Source: Azospirillum sp.
GTDB taxonomy: Bacteria > Pseudomonadota > Alphaproteobacteria > CACIAM-22H2
DNA: 36,977 nt
Reading direction: 5' to 3'
Assembly (NCBI GenBank): GCA_020249045.1
Contig: JADCGK010000117.1
Span: 1-36,977 of the forward strand
Shown piece after piece: positions 9,973-18,901 of this stretch. The notes beneath the pieces are model-generated. The model searched no databases and was not told the origin of the DNA. It worked only from the letters and a program-made list of their open reading frames with translations. Both the position numbers and the translations under genes were made by a program. Every line of letters starts with the position of its first letter. The first letter of the stretch is position 1.

Positions 9973-12015
9973 ATGGCCGAGGACGGCGAAATCGAGACGG
10001 AATCGGAGGCGCGGGTCGTCATCGGCGGCCGCGAAAGCGTCGCCCTGGGCGAACGCATCCGGATCCATCCCTCGCAAACCGTGCTCGACATGGCCGGGCG
10101 GCTGGCCGAGGCGTTCGCCGCAAGCGATTCCAACATGCCCGACAACCCGTGCGTGGCACTGGTGGCGCGGCCCGAGCAACTGCCGCGCGTGGGCGCGTGC
10201 ATGCAGCTTCGCGGGCTCGAACACGTGGGCGTTGCGAAACTGATCGATGCGGGCCCGGTGGCCTGGACCGACGGCACCCAGCGTTTCGCGATGGTCTACG
10301 AAACGCCCGCGGGGCCGCCGGTCTTGCGCAAGGGCAAACCGATCGAGCCCATCGATCCGCGCACCTTGTCGCGATCGTTCGTGGCGCCGGTCACCCAAGC
10401 GTTGGCCGAAATGAGCCGCCGCGGCGTGACGCACCGCGCGATCCGTCCCGACAACGTGTTTTGGTACGATTTCGGCAAGACCCGGCTGATGCTGGGTCCC
10501 GCCACCGTGGGTCCGCCGGGCGCGTTGCAGCCGGTGGTCTGCGAGTCCATGGAAATGGCGATGTGCGACCCGTACGGCAAAGGCGCCGGGACGGCCGGGG
10601 ACGACCTCTTTTCGCTGGGCGTGACGGTGCTGGCGCTGCTGCGCGGGGATTGGCCGCTCGCCGAGCTTTCGGACGAAGCGATCCTCGACAAGCGGCTGGA
10701 ACTCGGCAGCTGGGACGCGCTGGCGGAGAAATACAACCCACCCACCGAGCTCTACGATCTGCTGCGCGGCCTGCTGTGCGACGATCCGGCCGAGCGCTGG
10801 TCGCTGGCCACGGTCACGAAATGGGTCGACGGAACGCGCCCGCAATTGCCGCGCTTCACCATGCCCGGGCGGGCGCGCGAGCCGTTCATGTTCGAAGGCA
10901 AGCTGCTGCGCACCGGGCGCGAGATCGCCATCGCGATGGGAAAGAATCCCCAACCGGCCGCGACGATCATGCGCACGGGCTTGCTGCGCGACTGGGCGCG
11001 GCGGTCGTTGCCCGACGACGTGGCCGCGCGCAAAATCGACGCGATGTCCGGTCCGGGCAGTCAGGCCGGGCGCGACGGCGACGGCCCGTTGGTGGCGCGC
11101 GCGTGCATGGCGCTGGATCCGCTGGGACCGATCCGGGTCGGCAGCGTCGCGGTACGGCCGGACGGCTATGCGAGCGCGCTGGCGCGCGCCTTCATGGCCG
11201 ACAGGGCCAACTTGCCGGCGCTCGATGCCGCCATCCGCGCGGGCCTGCACATGGATTGGGGCGAGGCGCAGAAGGCCGCCCTGCCCAACCAGCGCGCCGC
11301 CCGGCGCATGACCGCCTTCGAGCGCTTGGGGCGCTGGGCGAACGAGGGCAGCGTGGGTTCGGGACTTGAACGGTGTCTTTACGAACTCGATCCGCGCATG
11401 CCGTGCCTGTCGCCGCTGTGCATCGACGGCTGGGTGGAGACCGCGGGCGACCTGTTGCCGGAAATCGACCGCGCGCTGGGCGAGGAGGCGGCGGCCAAGG
11501 AAGGTTTCGACCGCCATGTACCGGCCTTTTTGGCCGCGCGCGTGGCGGCCGACGAGGCGTCGCTGCGCGGGCTTTCGGGCGGCGTCGCGGACGAGGAGAC
11601 GCGGCTTGCCGCCTTGCGGCTGCTGGCCGAACTGCAGGAGACCTATCTGGTCGGCGCCTTGCCCAATCTCGCCCGCCAATGCGCCTCGCTCGTGCGCCCG
11701 ACGCTCGAACGCTATCAGCGCATTTCCACCAAGGAATACATCCGGACCCGGGCCGAGGCGGCGATCGCCCAGGGCGAACTGCGCGAACTCGTGCGCCTGG
11801 TCGACGACAAACTGGCGCTGGAGGCCGACCAGAAGGGCTTCAACTCCGCCAAGACCGAGTACACGGCCGCGTCGGAAAAACTGTCGAAGTCGGATATCGT
11901 GATGCTCGACCGCGCGCGGCAGGCGACGTATCGCGGTCGCGAAACCGCCGTCCTGGCCTCGGGATCGGTCGCGTTGGCGCTGTTCTTCATCGTGCTCGCC
12001 ATGCATCTCGGGTGA
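9973..12015 (+). CDS. Membrane-anchored protein-kinase-like protein (probable pseudokinase)
   Basis: The 680-residue protein has a eukaryotic-type kinase-like fold at about residues 35-290. The catalytic-loop position reads THRAIRPDNVFW (153-164): the HRD aspartate is alanine, while the later Asn is kept. No DFG follows (the region reads L-M-L-G-P). There is no clear glycine-rich loop or VAIK lysine. By contrast, the C-lobe structural motifs G-D-D-L-F-S-L-G-V (209-217) and D-D-P-A-E-R-W (270-276) are well kept. Phosphotransfer is therefore doubtful. The middle and C-terminal part (290-655) is helical and unrecognised, and the last 20 residues form one hydrophobic segment, so it is probably tail-anchored with the bulk in the cytoplasm. 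ATG 9925 is an alternative start adding 16 residues. The next gene begins 3 nt after the stop. Confidence 0.85.
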   Translation: MAEDGEIETESEARVVIGGRESVALGERIRIHPSQTVLDMAGRLAEAFAASDSNMPDNPCVALVARPEQLPRVGACMQLRGLEHVGVAKLIDAGPVAWTDGTQRFAMVYETPAGPPVLRKGKPIEPIDPRTLSRSFVAPVTQALAEMSRRGVTHRAIRPDNVFWYDFGKTRLMLGPATVGPPGALQPVVCESMEMAMCDPYGKGAGTAGDDLFSLGVTVLALLRGDWPLAELSDEAILDKRLELGSWDALAEKYNPPTELYDLLRGLLCDDPAERWSLATVTKWVDGTRPQLPRFTMPGRAREPFMFEGKLLRTGREIAIAMGKNPQPAATIMRTGLLRDWARRSLPDDVAARKIDAMSGPGSQAGRDGDGPLVARACMALDPLGPIRVGSVAVRPDGYASALARAFMADRANLPALDAAIRAGLHMDWGEAQKAALPNQRAARRMTAFERLGRWANEGSVGSGLERCLYELDPRMPCLSPLCIDGWVETAGDLLPEIDRALGEEAAAKEGFDRHVPAFLAARVAADEASLRGLSGGVADEETRLAALRLLAELQETYLVGALPNLARQCASLVRPTLERYQRISTKEYIRTRAEAAIAQGELRELVRLVDDKLALEADQKGFNSAKTEYTAASEKLSKSDIVMLDRARQATYRGRETAVLASGSVALALFFIVLAMHLG

Positions 12016-12018
12016 TCG

Positions 12019-12495
12019 ATGGCGATCCCGCGCACCTCGCTCGTCAAGCTCCTGCCGGCCGCGTGGTCGGCCGCCGGACTCGTGTTCGTGTCGCTGGTGA
12101 TCTTCCAGCCGACCTTGGCGATCTACATGCTGATCGCAGGTCTGCCGACGGCCGCGATCTTCATGATCGACGATGACCCCGAACAGCGCGGCGTTTTTTC
12201 CGTCGGTGCGCTCAACCTCGCGGGCACGTTGCCGTTCGTGCTGCTGGGGTCGATCGGCTATCTGCGTCAGCCGCCGCTCTGGACGGCGGCGGCCTATTTC
12301 TGGCCCTACGCGGGCGCGGCATTGGGAGCCGCGCTTTATTTCGGCGTGCCCATGATCACGCGGCACATCGCGCGCGTCGAGGAAACGCGCGAAAAACAGC
12401 GCTTGAGCGAGCGCCAGCAGGCATTGGTCGAGGAGTGGGGCCCGAACGTCTCCTCCGTCCAGCTCGATTTTTCGAACCGCGACGGGTTGGGCTGA
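12019..12495 (+). CDS. Small polytopic membrane protein paired with pseudokinase
   Basis: The 158-residue protein has about four predicted membrane segments: two close together at residues 10-50, one at 58-82 and one at 87-112. A charged cytoplasmic tail follows (113-158, rich in Glu, Arg and Gln, likely helical). I do not recognise a family. The ATG is 3 nt after the pseudokinase stop, so the two are almost certainly co-translated. Since both are membrane proteins, a complex is plausible but inferred. Confidence 0.75.
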   Translation: MAIPRTSLVKLLPAAWSAAGLVFVSLVIFQPTLAIYMLIAGLPTAAIFMIDDDPEQRGVFSVGALNLAGTLPFVLLGSIGYLRQPPLWTAAAYFWPYAGAALGAALYFGVPMITRHIARVEETREKQRLSERQQALVEEWGPNVSSVQLDFSNRDGLG

Positions 12496-12653
12496 TCCAG
12501 CACCCGCGCGGACGGACGGCGCCAATTCGCTTGCCAGCCCGGAAAGCCTGCGGTCTGATGTGTCCCAGGGGGCCACGGGGGGGACGAATTCCCGGGTCCA
12601 AATCAGCGGTCAGCGTGCGGACAAAAGTCACGCGCCCGCCACAGGAGGAACCC

Positions 12654-13646
12654 ATGCGCATCAATCGCCGTCACATGCTTTCCGGGATTTCCGCCGCCGG
12701 TCTGGCGTCGGGCCTTTCGCTGCCCGCGATCGGGCAGGCGCGTTATCCCAACCGACCGGTCACGCTCGTTTGTCCTTGGGGCGCCGGCGGCGGGACCGAT
12801 GCCACCGCCCGCATCGTCGCCGCGATCCTCGAAAAGGATCTCGGCCAACCGTTCAACGTCGTCAATCGCACCGGCGGCTCGGGCGTCGTCGGCCACTCGG
12901 CGATCGCCACCGCCGCACCCGACGGCTACACGATCGGCATGATCACCGTCGAGATCACGATGATGCATCATCAGGGTCTGACCGAGCTGAAGCCCGACAG
13001 CTACACGCCGCTCGCGCTGATGAACGTCGATCCGCCGGGCGTGCAGGTGAACGCCAACTCCCCGCACAAGACGATCAAGGAACTGGCCGACGCCGTCAAG
13101 GCGGCTCCGCCGGGCCGCATGAAGGCCTCCGGCACCGGCCAGGGCGGCATCTGGCACCTGGCGTTGATCGGCTGGCTGCAGGCGATGGGTCTGCGGCCCG
13201 ACCATGTCGCCTGGGTGCCGTCGAACGGCGCAGCACCCGCCATGCAGGATCTGGCGGCGGGGGGCGTGGACATCGTCACCTGCTCGGTGCCCGAGGCGAA
13301 AGCGATGATCGACGCCGGCCGCGCGCGCAGCCTCGCCGTGATGGCCCCGCAACGCAACCCGCAGTTCCGCGACGTGCCGACATTGAACGAAGCGTTGGGG
13401 ATCAACTATTCCGTCGGGGCGTGGCGCGGCATCGCGGCGCCCAAGGGAATCTCGGCGGACATCAACAACACCCTCGTCGCCGCGCTCAAGAAGGCCTACG
13501 ACTCCAAGGAATTCCAGGAGTTCATGGCCAATCGCGGGTTCGGCACGACCTGGGCCGATCCGGCGGGCTTCGCAGCCTATATGGCCGAAGGCGACCGTGC
13601 GATGGGTGCGGCGATGACGGCCGCGGGCCTCGCCAAGCGCGCCTGA
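12654..13646 (+). CDS. tctC: Tripartite tricarboxylate transporter substrate-binding protein (TctC/Bug family)
   Basis: This is a periplasmic binding protein of the TTT transporter family. The 330 residues begin with a signal sequence, N-R-R-H-M-L-S followed by a hydrophobic stretch and a cleavage region near A-I-G-Q-A (about residue 29). The paired arginines suggest possible Tat export. Mature features are Y-P-N-R-P-V-T-L-V at its N-terminus, W-G-A-G-G-G-T-D-A near 43-51 and the A-A-P-D-G-Y-T loop, all typical of Bug proteins. The ATG at 12654 has a strong AGGAGGA 4-5 bases upstream. The ligand cannot be read from sequence; carboxylates are usual. It precedes tctB and tctA. Confidence 0.93.
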   Translation: MRINRRHMLSGISAAGLASGLSLPAIGQARYPNRPVTLVCPWGAGGGTDATARIVAAILEKDLGQPFNVVNRTGGSGVVGHSAIATAAPDGYTIGMITVEITMMHHQGLTELKPDSYTPLALMNVDPPGVQVNANSPHKTIKELADAVKAAPPGRMKASGTGQGGIWHLALIGWLQAMGLRPDHVAWVPSNGAAPAMQDLAAGGVDIVTCSVPEAKAMIDAGRARSLAVMAPQRNPQFRDVPTLNEALGINYSVGAWRGIAAPKGISADINNTLVAALKKAYDSKEFQEFMANRGFGTTWADPAGFAAYMAEGDRAMGAAMTAAGLAKRA

Positions 13647-13665
13647 ACCGGAACGATCGAACGGG

Positions 13666-13698
13666 CGGCGGCCCGAGAGACTCCATCGCGGGCCGCCG
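13666..13698 (+). promoter_or_regulatory. Stem-loop between tctC and tctB
   Basis: A perfect 10-bp inverted repeat CGGCGGCCCG/CGGGCCGCCG (13666-13675 with 13689-13698) has a 13-base loop. No T-run follows, so it is not a classical terminator. Similar hairpins downstream of binding-protein genes often stabilise the upstream mRNA or cause partial termination, giving more binding protein than permease. That role is inferred here. Confidence 0.6.
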
Positions 13699-13728
13699 TC
13701 ATTCCATTTCGAACCTTCCGGAGTGCCC

Positions 13729-14217
13729 ATGCGCGTGCACGACACGCTGCTCGGACTCTTCTTCGCCGCGCTCGCCGTGGCGATCCTGATTCTGACGGCC
13801 GATTTCCCTTCGTTCCCGGGACAGAAATACGGTCCTTCGTTGTTTCCGCGGATCCTCGGCGTGGGCATCCTGGTCTGCGCCGTCGTGATCGCATGGCGCG
13901 GCTGGCGCGAGTCCCGCCGCACGGGCGGACGCCGAATCGTCGCCGTGGACGCCGCGTTCGCCGATCCGGGCAAGCTTGCGTCCTTTCTGTTGGTGCCCGC
14001 GGGCGTCGGGTTCTATCTGCTGGCCGCCGATCGGCTCGGCTTCATCCCCACGGCCTTCGCGCTGCTGGCGGGACTGTTCTTGTGGTTCCGCGTGCGGCCG
14101 CTTCCCGCGCTGGCGATCGCGGCACTGACGACTGGCCTGATGCAATGGTTCTTCGGCACGTTGATGCGCGTGCCGCTGCCGCGCGGCTTGTTCATGCAAC
14201 TGATCCACGGGGGCTGA
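13729..14217 (+). CDS. tctB: Tripartite tricarboxylate transporter small permease subunit TctB
   Basis: The 162-residue membrane protein has four predicted helices. The first is residues 5-25; F-P-G-Q-K-Y-G-P-S-L-F-P-R-I follows, a typical TctB loop. Helices follow near 42-58, 82-100 and 105-150. TctB is the 4-TM subunit that partners the 12-TM TctA and the periplasmic TctC. The ATG at 13729 has GGAG at 13719-13722; an in-frame GTG at 13723 is less likely. tctA begins 4 nt after its stop. Confidence 0.9.
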   Translation: MRVHDTLLGLFFAALAVAILILTADFPSFPGQKYGPSLFPRILGVGILVCAVVIAWRGWRESRRTGGRRIVAVDAAFADPGKLASFLLVPAGVGFYLLAADRLGFIPTAFALLAGLFLWFRVRPLPALAIAALTTGLMQWFFGTLMRVPLPRGLFMQLIHGG

Positions 14218-14221
14218 GGCG

Positions 14222-15712
14222 ATGTCGTCCGCGATCCTCGCCGCGTTCGGATTGGTCTTCGATCCTTACGTGCTGACCGTGATCCTTCTGTCGGCGATCT
14301 TCGGGCTGTTCGTCGGCGCGATGCCCGGATTGACCGCGACGATGGCGACGGCGCTGCTGGTGCCGGTCACCTTCTTCATGAGCCCGGTTCCCGCCCTGGG
14401 CGCCATCGTGACGGCGACGGCGATGGCGATCTTCGCGGGCGACATTCCCGCGGCCATGCTGCGCATGCCCGGAACGCCCGCTTCGGCCGCCTACACGGAC
14501 GAGAGCTATGCGATGTCGCGCAAGGGCCAGCTGGAGCTGAACCTGGGCGTCAACCTCGTCTTCTCGGTTCTCGGGGGGTTGATCGGCGTCCTGGTGCTGA
14601 TTCTGGCGGCGCCGAGCCTCGCCGAACTCGCGATCAATTTCTCCTCGTTCGAGTATTTCTGGCTCGCCTGTCTCGGCCTGACTTGCGCGATCTTCATCTC
14701 GACCGGCGATCCGGTGAAAGGCTTCCTGTCCTTGTTCGTCGGCCTCGCGATCGGTTGCATCGGCATCGATCCGGCCGCGGGATATCCGCGCTTCACCTTC
14801 GGCAACGTCGATCTGATGTCGGGCATCAATTTCATCCCGACGATGATCGGGGTGTTCGCCGTGTCCGAACTGATGCGCGGCGTGATGACCGTCGACCAGG
14901 CCGGCCGGCCCGTTCAGGAAAAGGTCGGCGCGCTGTTCCGCGGGCTGGGCGAGGTCACGCGCAAATACTGGACGAATTTCCTGCGCGGGTCGGCCGTCGG
15001 TACGCTGATCGGCGCGCTGCCCGGCGCGGGCGCCGACATCGCGGCGTGGGTGTCCTACGCGATGGCGAAGCGCTTTTCGAAGGAGCCGGAGAAGTTCGGG
15101 ACCGGACACATCGAAGGCATCGTCGAATCGACCTCGGCCAACAATTCGGCGATCGGGGGCGCTTGGATCCCGGCGCTGGTCTTCGGCATTCCCGGCGATT
15201 CGATCACGGCGATCGTCATCGGCGTCCTCTACATGAAGGGCATGAACCCGGGTCCGACGGTGTTTCTGGAGAACCCGCAGCTGATCTACGCGGTGTTCAT
15301 CATCTTCATCCTGGCCAATCTGCTGATGCTGCCGCTGGGCTACGCCGCCATCCGCGGCGCGCGGCATTTGCTGGCGATCCCGAAGAACGTTCTGCTGCCG
15401 ATCATCCTGCTGTTCTGCGTCGTGGGATCCTTCGCGATGACCAACAGCCCCTACGGCATCGTGCTGATGCTCATTTTCGGCGTCGTCGGCTGGTTGATGG
15501 AGGAGAACGGAATTCCCGTCGCCCCGCTGATCCTCGGCCTGGTGCTCGGCGAATTGCTCGAGCACAGCTTCATGACCTCGATGATCAAGTCGGACGGCGA
15601 ATTCCTGGTGTTCTTCCAACGGCCGATCGCGGGCCTGCTGGGGGCGCTGACGCTGACGACATGGGGCTTGATGCTGTGGCGGGGACTGCGACCCGCCCGC
15701 GCGGCAATCTGA
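14222..15712 (+). CDS. tctA: Tripartite tricarboxylate transporter large permease TctA
   Basis: This is the large transmembrane subunit of the secondary TTT carboxylate transporter. The 496 residues show the repeated TctA signatures: F-V-G-A-M-P-G-L-T-A-T-M-A near residues 29-41, and G-A-L-P-G-A-G-A-D-I-A near 262-272. Downstream are E-S-T-S-A-N-N-S-A-I-G-G near 302-313 and F-G-I-P-G-D-S near 320-326. Length and helix density are normal for the family. Genes tctC-tctB-tctA form one operon. No dedicated TctDE two-component pair is next to it; the convergent hybrid kinase downstream is of a different type. Confidence 0.96.
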   Translation: MSSAILAAFGLVFDPYVLTVILLSAIFGLFVGAMPGLTATMATALLVPVTFFMSPVPALGAIVTATAMAIFAGDIPAAMLRMPGTPASAAYTDESYAMSRKGQLELNLGVNLVFSVLGGLIGVLVLILAAPSLAELAINFSSFEYFWLACLGLTCAIFISTGDPVKGFLSLFVGLAIGCIGIDPAAGYPRFTFGNVDLMSGINFIPTMIGVFAVSELMRGVMTVDQAGRPVQEKVGALFRGLGEVTRKYWTNFLRGSAVGTLIGALPGAGADIAAWVSYAMAKRFSKEPEKFGTGHIEGIVESTSANNSAIGGAWIPALVFGIPGDSITAIVIGVLYMKGMNPGPTVFLENPQLIYAVFIIFILANLLMLPLGYAAIRGARHLLAIPKNVLLPIILLFCVVGSFAMTNSPYGIVLMLIFGVVGWLMEENGIPVAPLILGLVLGELLEHSFMTSMIKSDGEFLVFFQRPIAGLLGALTLTTWGLMLWRGLRPARAAI

Positions 15713-15722
15713 CCGGGACCGC

Positions 15723-17672
15723 TCAGGGCACCGCCGCACGCGCGACGTCGGGTGCCGGCCGCAGATCCGGCACGACCAAGGCGAAATCGGGCAGGTGCTT
15801 GCGCAATTCCTCGGCCAATTGGCGCAAGCGGAACGGCTTGGCCAGATGCCCGTCCATGCCCGCGGACCGGCAGCGCGCGACGTCGTCGGCGAAGGCGTTG
15901 GCCGTGCACGCGACGATCGGCAGCTTGCCGCGCGCACCGGGCAGGGCGCGGATGGCGGCCGCCGCACCATAGCCGTCGAGCTCGGGCATGTGCAGATCCA
16001 TCAAAATCAGATCGAAATCCTCGCGCGCGGCGATCTCCAGCGCCTGCCGCCCGTCCTCGGCCACGGCATACTCGACGCCGAGCCGATCGAGCATCGACAG
16101 AACGACGGCACGGTTGGTCTCGTTGTCCTCGGCGACCAGCACGCGCGCGCGCCGCCCGCCCGCGCCGGGCGCCAACGCCTCGACCTTGCGCGCGGCTTGC
16201 GCGACGGGCGCTTCTTGGACCTCGGGCATGTCGAGTTCGAACGCGAAGACGCTGCCCTCGCCCGGCGCGCTGTCCACCGTGATCGTTCCGCCCATGCGGT
16301 CGATCAGGCGTTTGGCGATGGCCAGGCCCAGCCCCGTGCCGCCGTACCGGCGCGTGATCGTGGCGTCCGCCTGGCGGAACTCGCGGAACAATTCCGGCAA
16401 CGCCGCAGGTGCGATGCCGATGCCGGTATCGACCACGCGAAAGCGCAAGACCGCCCGGCCCGCGCCGCGCGACACGACGTCCAAGGCCGCGCGCACCGTG
16501 CCCCGGGCGGTGAACTTGATCGCGTTCGACAGGAAATTGATCAATGCCTGCCGTACGCGCGCCTCGTCGCCCGCAACGAAGGCCGGCAGATTTGCGTCGG
16601 CCGCGGCTTCGAAGCGCAAGCCCTTGGCGGCGGCGGCCCCCGCGAAGCCGCCCGCCGCGCTTTCGAACAGCGCGCGCGGATCGAACGGCCGGCATTCGAG
16701 ATCCAGATGGCCCGCTTCGAGCTTGGAGAAATCGAGAAGATCGCCCAGCACGCGGGTGAGATGGTCGGCCGAATCCCGGATCGTGGCGGCGATCTTGCGC
16801 TGGCCGGGTACGAGATCGGTTTCGAGCAGCAGCGACGCCGAACCGATAACGCCGTTCATCGGGGTACGGATTTCGTGGCTCATCATCGCCAAGAATTGCG
16901 ACTTGGCGCGGTTGGCCGCGTCGGCCTGATCGCGCGCGAGGCCGAGTTCGGCCACGCGCCGCTCGATCTCGGCGGCCATGGTCGAAAAACTCTGCGCGAG
17001 TGCCGCGATCTCGTCGTCGCCGGGCGCGCTGGGGCGCACGCGATAGTCGCCCCGGCGCAGCGCGTCGGACGCGCGCGCGAGTTCGACGAGCGGCCGGGTC
17101 GTCGAGCGGTGCGCGAGCCCCAGCAGAAGCCCGCCGGCCAGAATCGCGGCCAGCGACACCCACAACGAACGCCAAAGCAACGCGGCGAACGCCTCGTCGA
17201 TCGCCGCAGCGGAGAAGCCGAAGAACAGATAGCCCAAACGCTGATCGGCGAACTCGATGGGCATCTCGAACAGCAACCGCGCGCCGACCGCCCCATTGGC
17301 GAGCCGCCCGTCCGACAAACGCCCCCCGGACTTGCCTTCGGCGACCGACGGCAACCCGTCGCGCTCGATCGTCCAGCCCGCGGCGGCCACCAGCCGGTCT
17401 TGCGCGTCGCACAGCACCAGATGCGCGAAGCTGCCGGCCGCCACCGATTCGCGCACGATCTGCGCGGCGGTGGCGTAATCGCGTTCGGCCAGCGGGGCGG
17501 CGAAAGTGGCGTTGAGGAAGGGCCGGTCGCTCGCCGCGCGCGCCGCGAGCTGGTTCAGCAGCGCCTCGCGCACCTGGATGGCGTGCGCGAAGGTCAACGC
17601 GGCGGCCGTGGCGACGATCGCGAGAATGCCAGCCGCGAAAATCCGGAACCGGAACGAGGTCCGCGCGAGCAT
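15723..17672 (-). CDS. Membrane hybrid sensor histidine kinase/response regulator
   Basis: The 649 residues comprise TM1 (9-31), a periplasmic sensor region (about 32-163), TM2 (167-187) and a HAMP linker (about 188-242). The DHp H-box [10 protein letters not shown] follows with phospho-accepting H266. The ATPase domain has N-box N383, G1 DTGIGI (415-420) and G2 GGTGLGL (444-450). The receiver (about 508-628) has acidic A-E-D, phospho-acceptor D559 in LILMDL, T590 and K612. No Hpt or output domain is present, so the phosphate must leave by another protein. The gene starts 23 nt after the PhnD-like binding-protein gene, which probably feeds its periplasmic domain. A stand-alone receiver at 24703-25170 is closely related to its receiver. 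Confidence 0.95.
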   Translation of the reverse strand: MLARTSFRFRIFAAGILAIVATAAALTFAHAIQVREALLNQLAARAASDRPFLNATFAAPLAERDYATAAQIVRESVAAGSFAHLVLCDAQDRLVAAAGWTIERDGLPSVAEGKSGGRLSDGRLANGAVGARLLFEMPIEFADQRLGYLFFGFSAAAIDEAFAALLWRSLWVSLAAILAGGLLLGLAHRSTTRPLVELARASDALRRGDYRVRPSAPGDDEIAALAQSFSTMAAEIERRVAELGLARDQADAANRAKSQFLAMMSHEIRTPMNGVIGSASLLLETDLVPGQRKIAATIRDSADHLTRVLGDLLDFSKLEAGHLDLECRPFDPRALFESAAGGFAGAAAAKGLRFEAAADANLPAFVAGDEARVRQALINFLSNAIKFTARGTVRAALDVVSRGAGRAVLRFRVVDTGIGIAPAALPELFREFRQADATITRRYGGTGLGLAIAKRLIDRMGGTITVDSAPGEGSVFAFELDMPEVQEAPVAQAARKVEALAPGAGGRRARVLVAEDNETNRAVVLSMLDRLGVEYAVAEDGRQALEIAAREDFDLILMDLHMPELDGYGAAAAIRALPGARGKLPIVACTANAFADDVARCRSAGMDGHLAKPFRLRQLAEELRKHLPDFALVVPDLRPAPDVARAAVP

Positions 17673-17695
17673 GGCGGGGCCGGTTCCCTTCCGGC

Positions 17696-18541
17696 CTAGC
17701 GCGCTGTCATGAAACCGCGCGTGGCGGCGACGGTATCGTCCAAGGCGGTCATTTCGGCGAGCGCCAGGGGGCGCACGGCCTGCACGCCCGCGCGGCGCAG
17801 GAACTCGCGGCCATCCTCGCTTTGCGGCAGGGCGAGGACGGCGGTGCGCAAATCGCGTACGTCGGCGTCGGGCAACGCGCGGGCGGTCGACAGCACGAAA
17901 CCCGGCACGCGGGCGAACTCGACGAGTTCCTCGAGCCGCGCGCGCAAATCGGGATGCACGGCCATCAATTCGCCGCGGCTCATCATTGCCAGCGGGGCTT
18001 CGCCGGTGCTGAGCAACTGGGCGAGGCTTTCGTCGTTGCGCGCGTGGATGGTGCGGTAGTCGCGATCGCGGACGAGCCCGCGCGCCTCCAGCCACGCCAC
18101 GCCCTTGAGTGCCACGAGCGACTGGGGGTTGGACAGCGCCAGCGTCTTGCCGCGCAGCTCGGCGACGTCGCCCACGCGGCGGTCCTTCCACATCACGAGG
18201 CAGCCGGGGATCCCCGGCTCATAGATCGCGAACGGGGCGAGTCCGTGATCGAGCTCGGCCAGCCGGGTGAGGTTGGCCGGCGCGATCGAAAGATCGTAGG
18301 CGCCGACGATCATACGCTCGTAGAACGCGCGGAAATCCGTCGCGGTCGCGATTTCGACGGGGCGGTTCAACGCGCGCTGCAACTGGTCGCGGAACGGCTG
18401 GTAATTGGTCAGGATAAGGCGCGCATTGACGTTGGGCACGACGCCCACCTGCAACGGCCGGGCTTGCGCGCGCGCGGGGATGGGGGCGGCCGCGCAAGCA
18501 GCGAGCAGCGCGAGCATCCGGCGGCGGGATGGTGCGGACAT
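17696..18541 (-). CDS. PhnD-like periplasmic substrate-binding protein, likely input for the adjacent hybrid kinase
   Basis: The 281-residue exported protein starts with S-R-R-R-M-L-A-L and a hydrophobic stretch ending A-R-A-Q-A near residue 27, a possible Tat signal. The mature part matches the phosphonate/phosphite-type binding family (PhnD-like): [17 protein letters not shown] near the N-terminus, Y-D-L-S-I-A-P-A-N at about 82-90, and [13 protein letters not shown]. No ABC permease or ATPase gene is nearby, and the next gene is a sensor kinase. It is therefore more likely a sensory binding protein than a transport component. The ligand is unknown. Its upstream region ends at the left attachment repeat of the island, 120 nt before the ATG. 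Confidence 0.85.
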   Translation of the reverse strand: MSAPSRRRMLALLAACAAAPIPARAQARPLQVGVVPNVNARLILTNYQPFRDQLQRALNRPVEIATATDFRAFYERMIVGAYDLSIAPANLTRLAELDHGLAPFAIYEPGIPGCLVMWKDRRVGDVAELRGKTLALSNPQSLVALKGVAWLEARGLVRDRDYRTIHARNDESLAQLLSTGEAPLAMMSRGELMAVHPDLRARLEELVEFARVPGFVLSTARALPDADVRDLRTAVLALPQSEDGREFLRRAGVQAVRPLALAEMTALDDTVAATRGFMTAR

Positions 18542-18901
18542 GGGGCCCCTCGAGGAATGACCGCGTGGAGCTTAACCCGGATCGCGGCTTTGTCGCAAAA
18601 CTCGCGGCGGAGCGCACGCCGAGGGGCGGCGAGGCGGTCGGATCTTCGTAGTTGCGAAAAAATGGTGCCGCAGGTAGGGATTCGGCACTCCAGGCGTTAC
18701 CTCAGATTATCGTTGAGGGTTGACAGCAAGCCGGAAAAATATGGCTTTCCTAAAGGTCTAGTGTTGGAAGTGGGTACGCGCGACGGCGCGACGCAAGGCT
18801 CGGGCGGCGATCGCGCGTTTTCCACTCGACTTCGCGTTTGGCTCCGCTGCACCAACCAAATCGATGGGTTCAAATGACGAACGGACTCTAGTTCCAAACG
18901 G
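18542..18901. other. Intergenic stretch containing the island's left boundary
   Basis: No protein-coding gene is supported here. The first 115 bases (to about 18656) are GC-rich host DNA upstream of the PhnD-like gene. The run AAAAAA (18657-18662) and the attachment repeat (18661-18674) follow. Beyond that the base composition changes to mixed AT-rich island DNA. A TTGACA at 18720-18725 has no well-spaced -10 box, so I do not call a promoter. No integrase fragment is recognisable. Confidence 0.6.
18661..18674 (-). repeat. Left attachment-site repeat of genomic island (distal copy of tRNA-Thr 3' end)
   Basis: On the minus strand this reads CCTGCGGCACCATT, identical to the last acceptor-stem bases, discriminator, CCA and two following bases of tRNA-Thr at 24594-24607. 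Similarity extends a little further into the T-arm with one indel. It is followed on the minus strand by a T-run (18657-18662), as expected just after a native tRNA gene. The intact tRNA no longer has such a run, so this copy looks like the original chromosomal 3' end. Confidence 0.85.

Noticed and set aside
12496-12653. Possible regulatory element upstream of tctC
   Set aside because: Apart from the strong ribosome-binding site, no inverted repeat or riboswitch-like structure was evident.
18675-18901. Small gene or integrase fragment just inside the left island end
   Set aside because: Frames on both strands lack family resemblance and ribosome-binding sites. A TTGACA at 18720 has no properly spaced -10 box.
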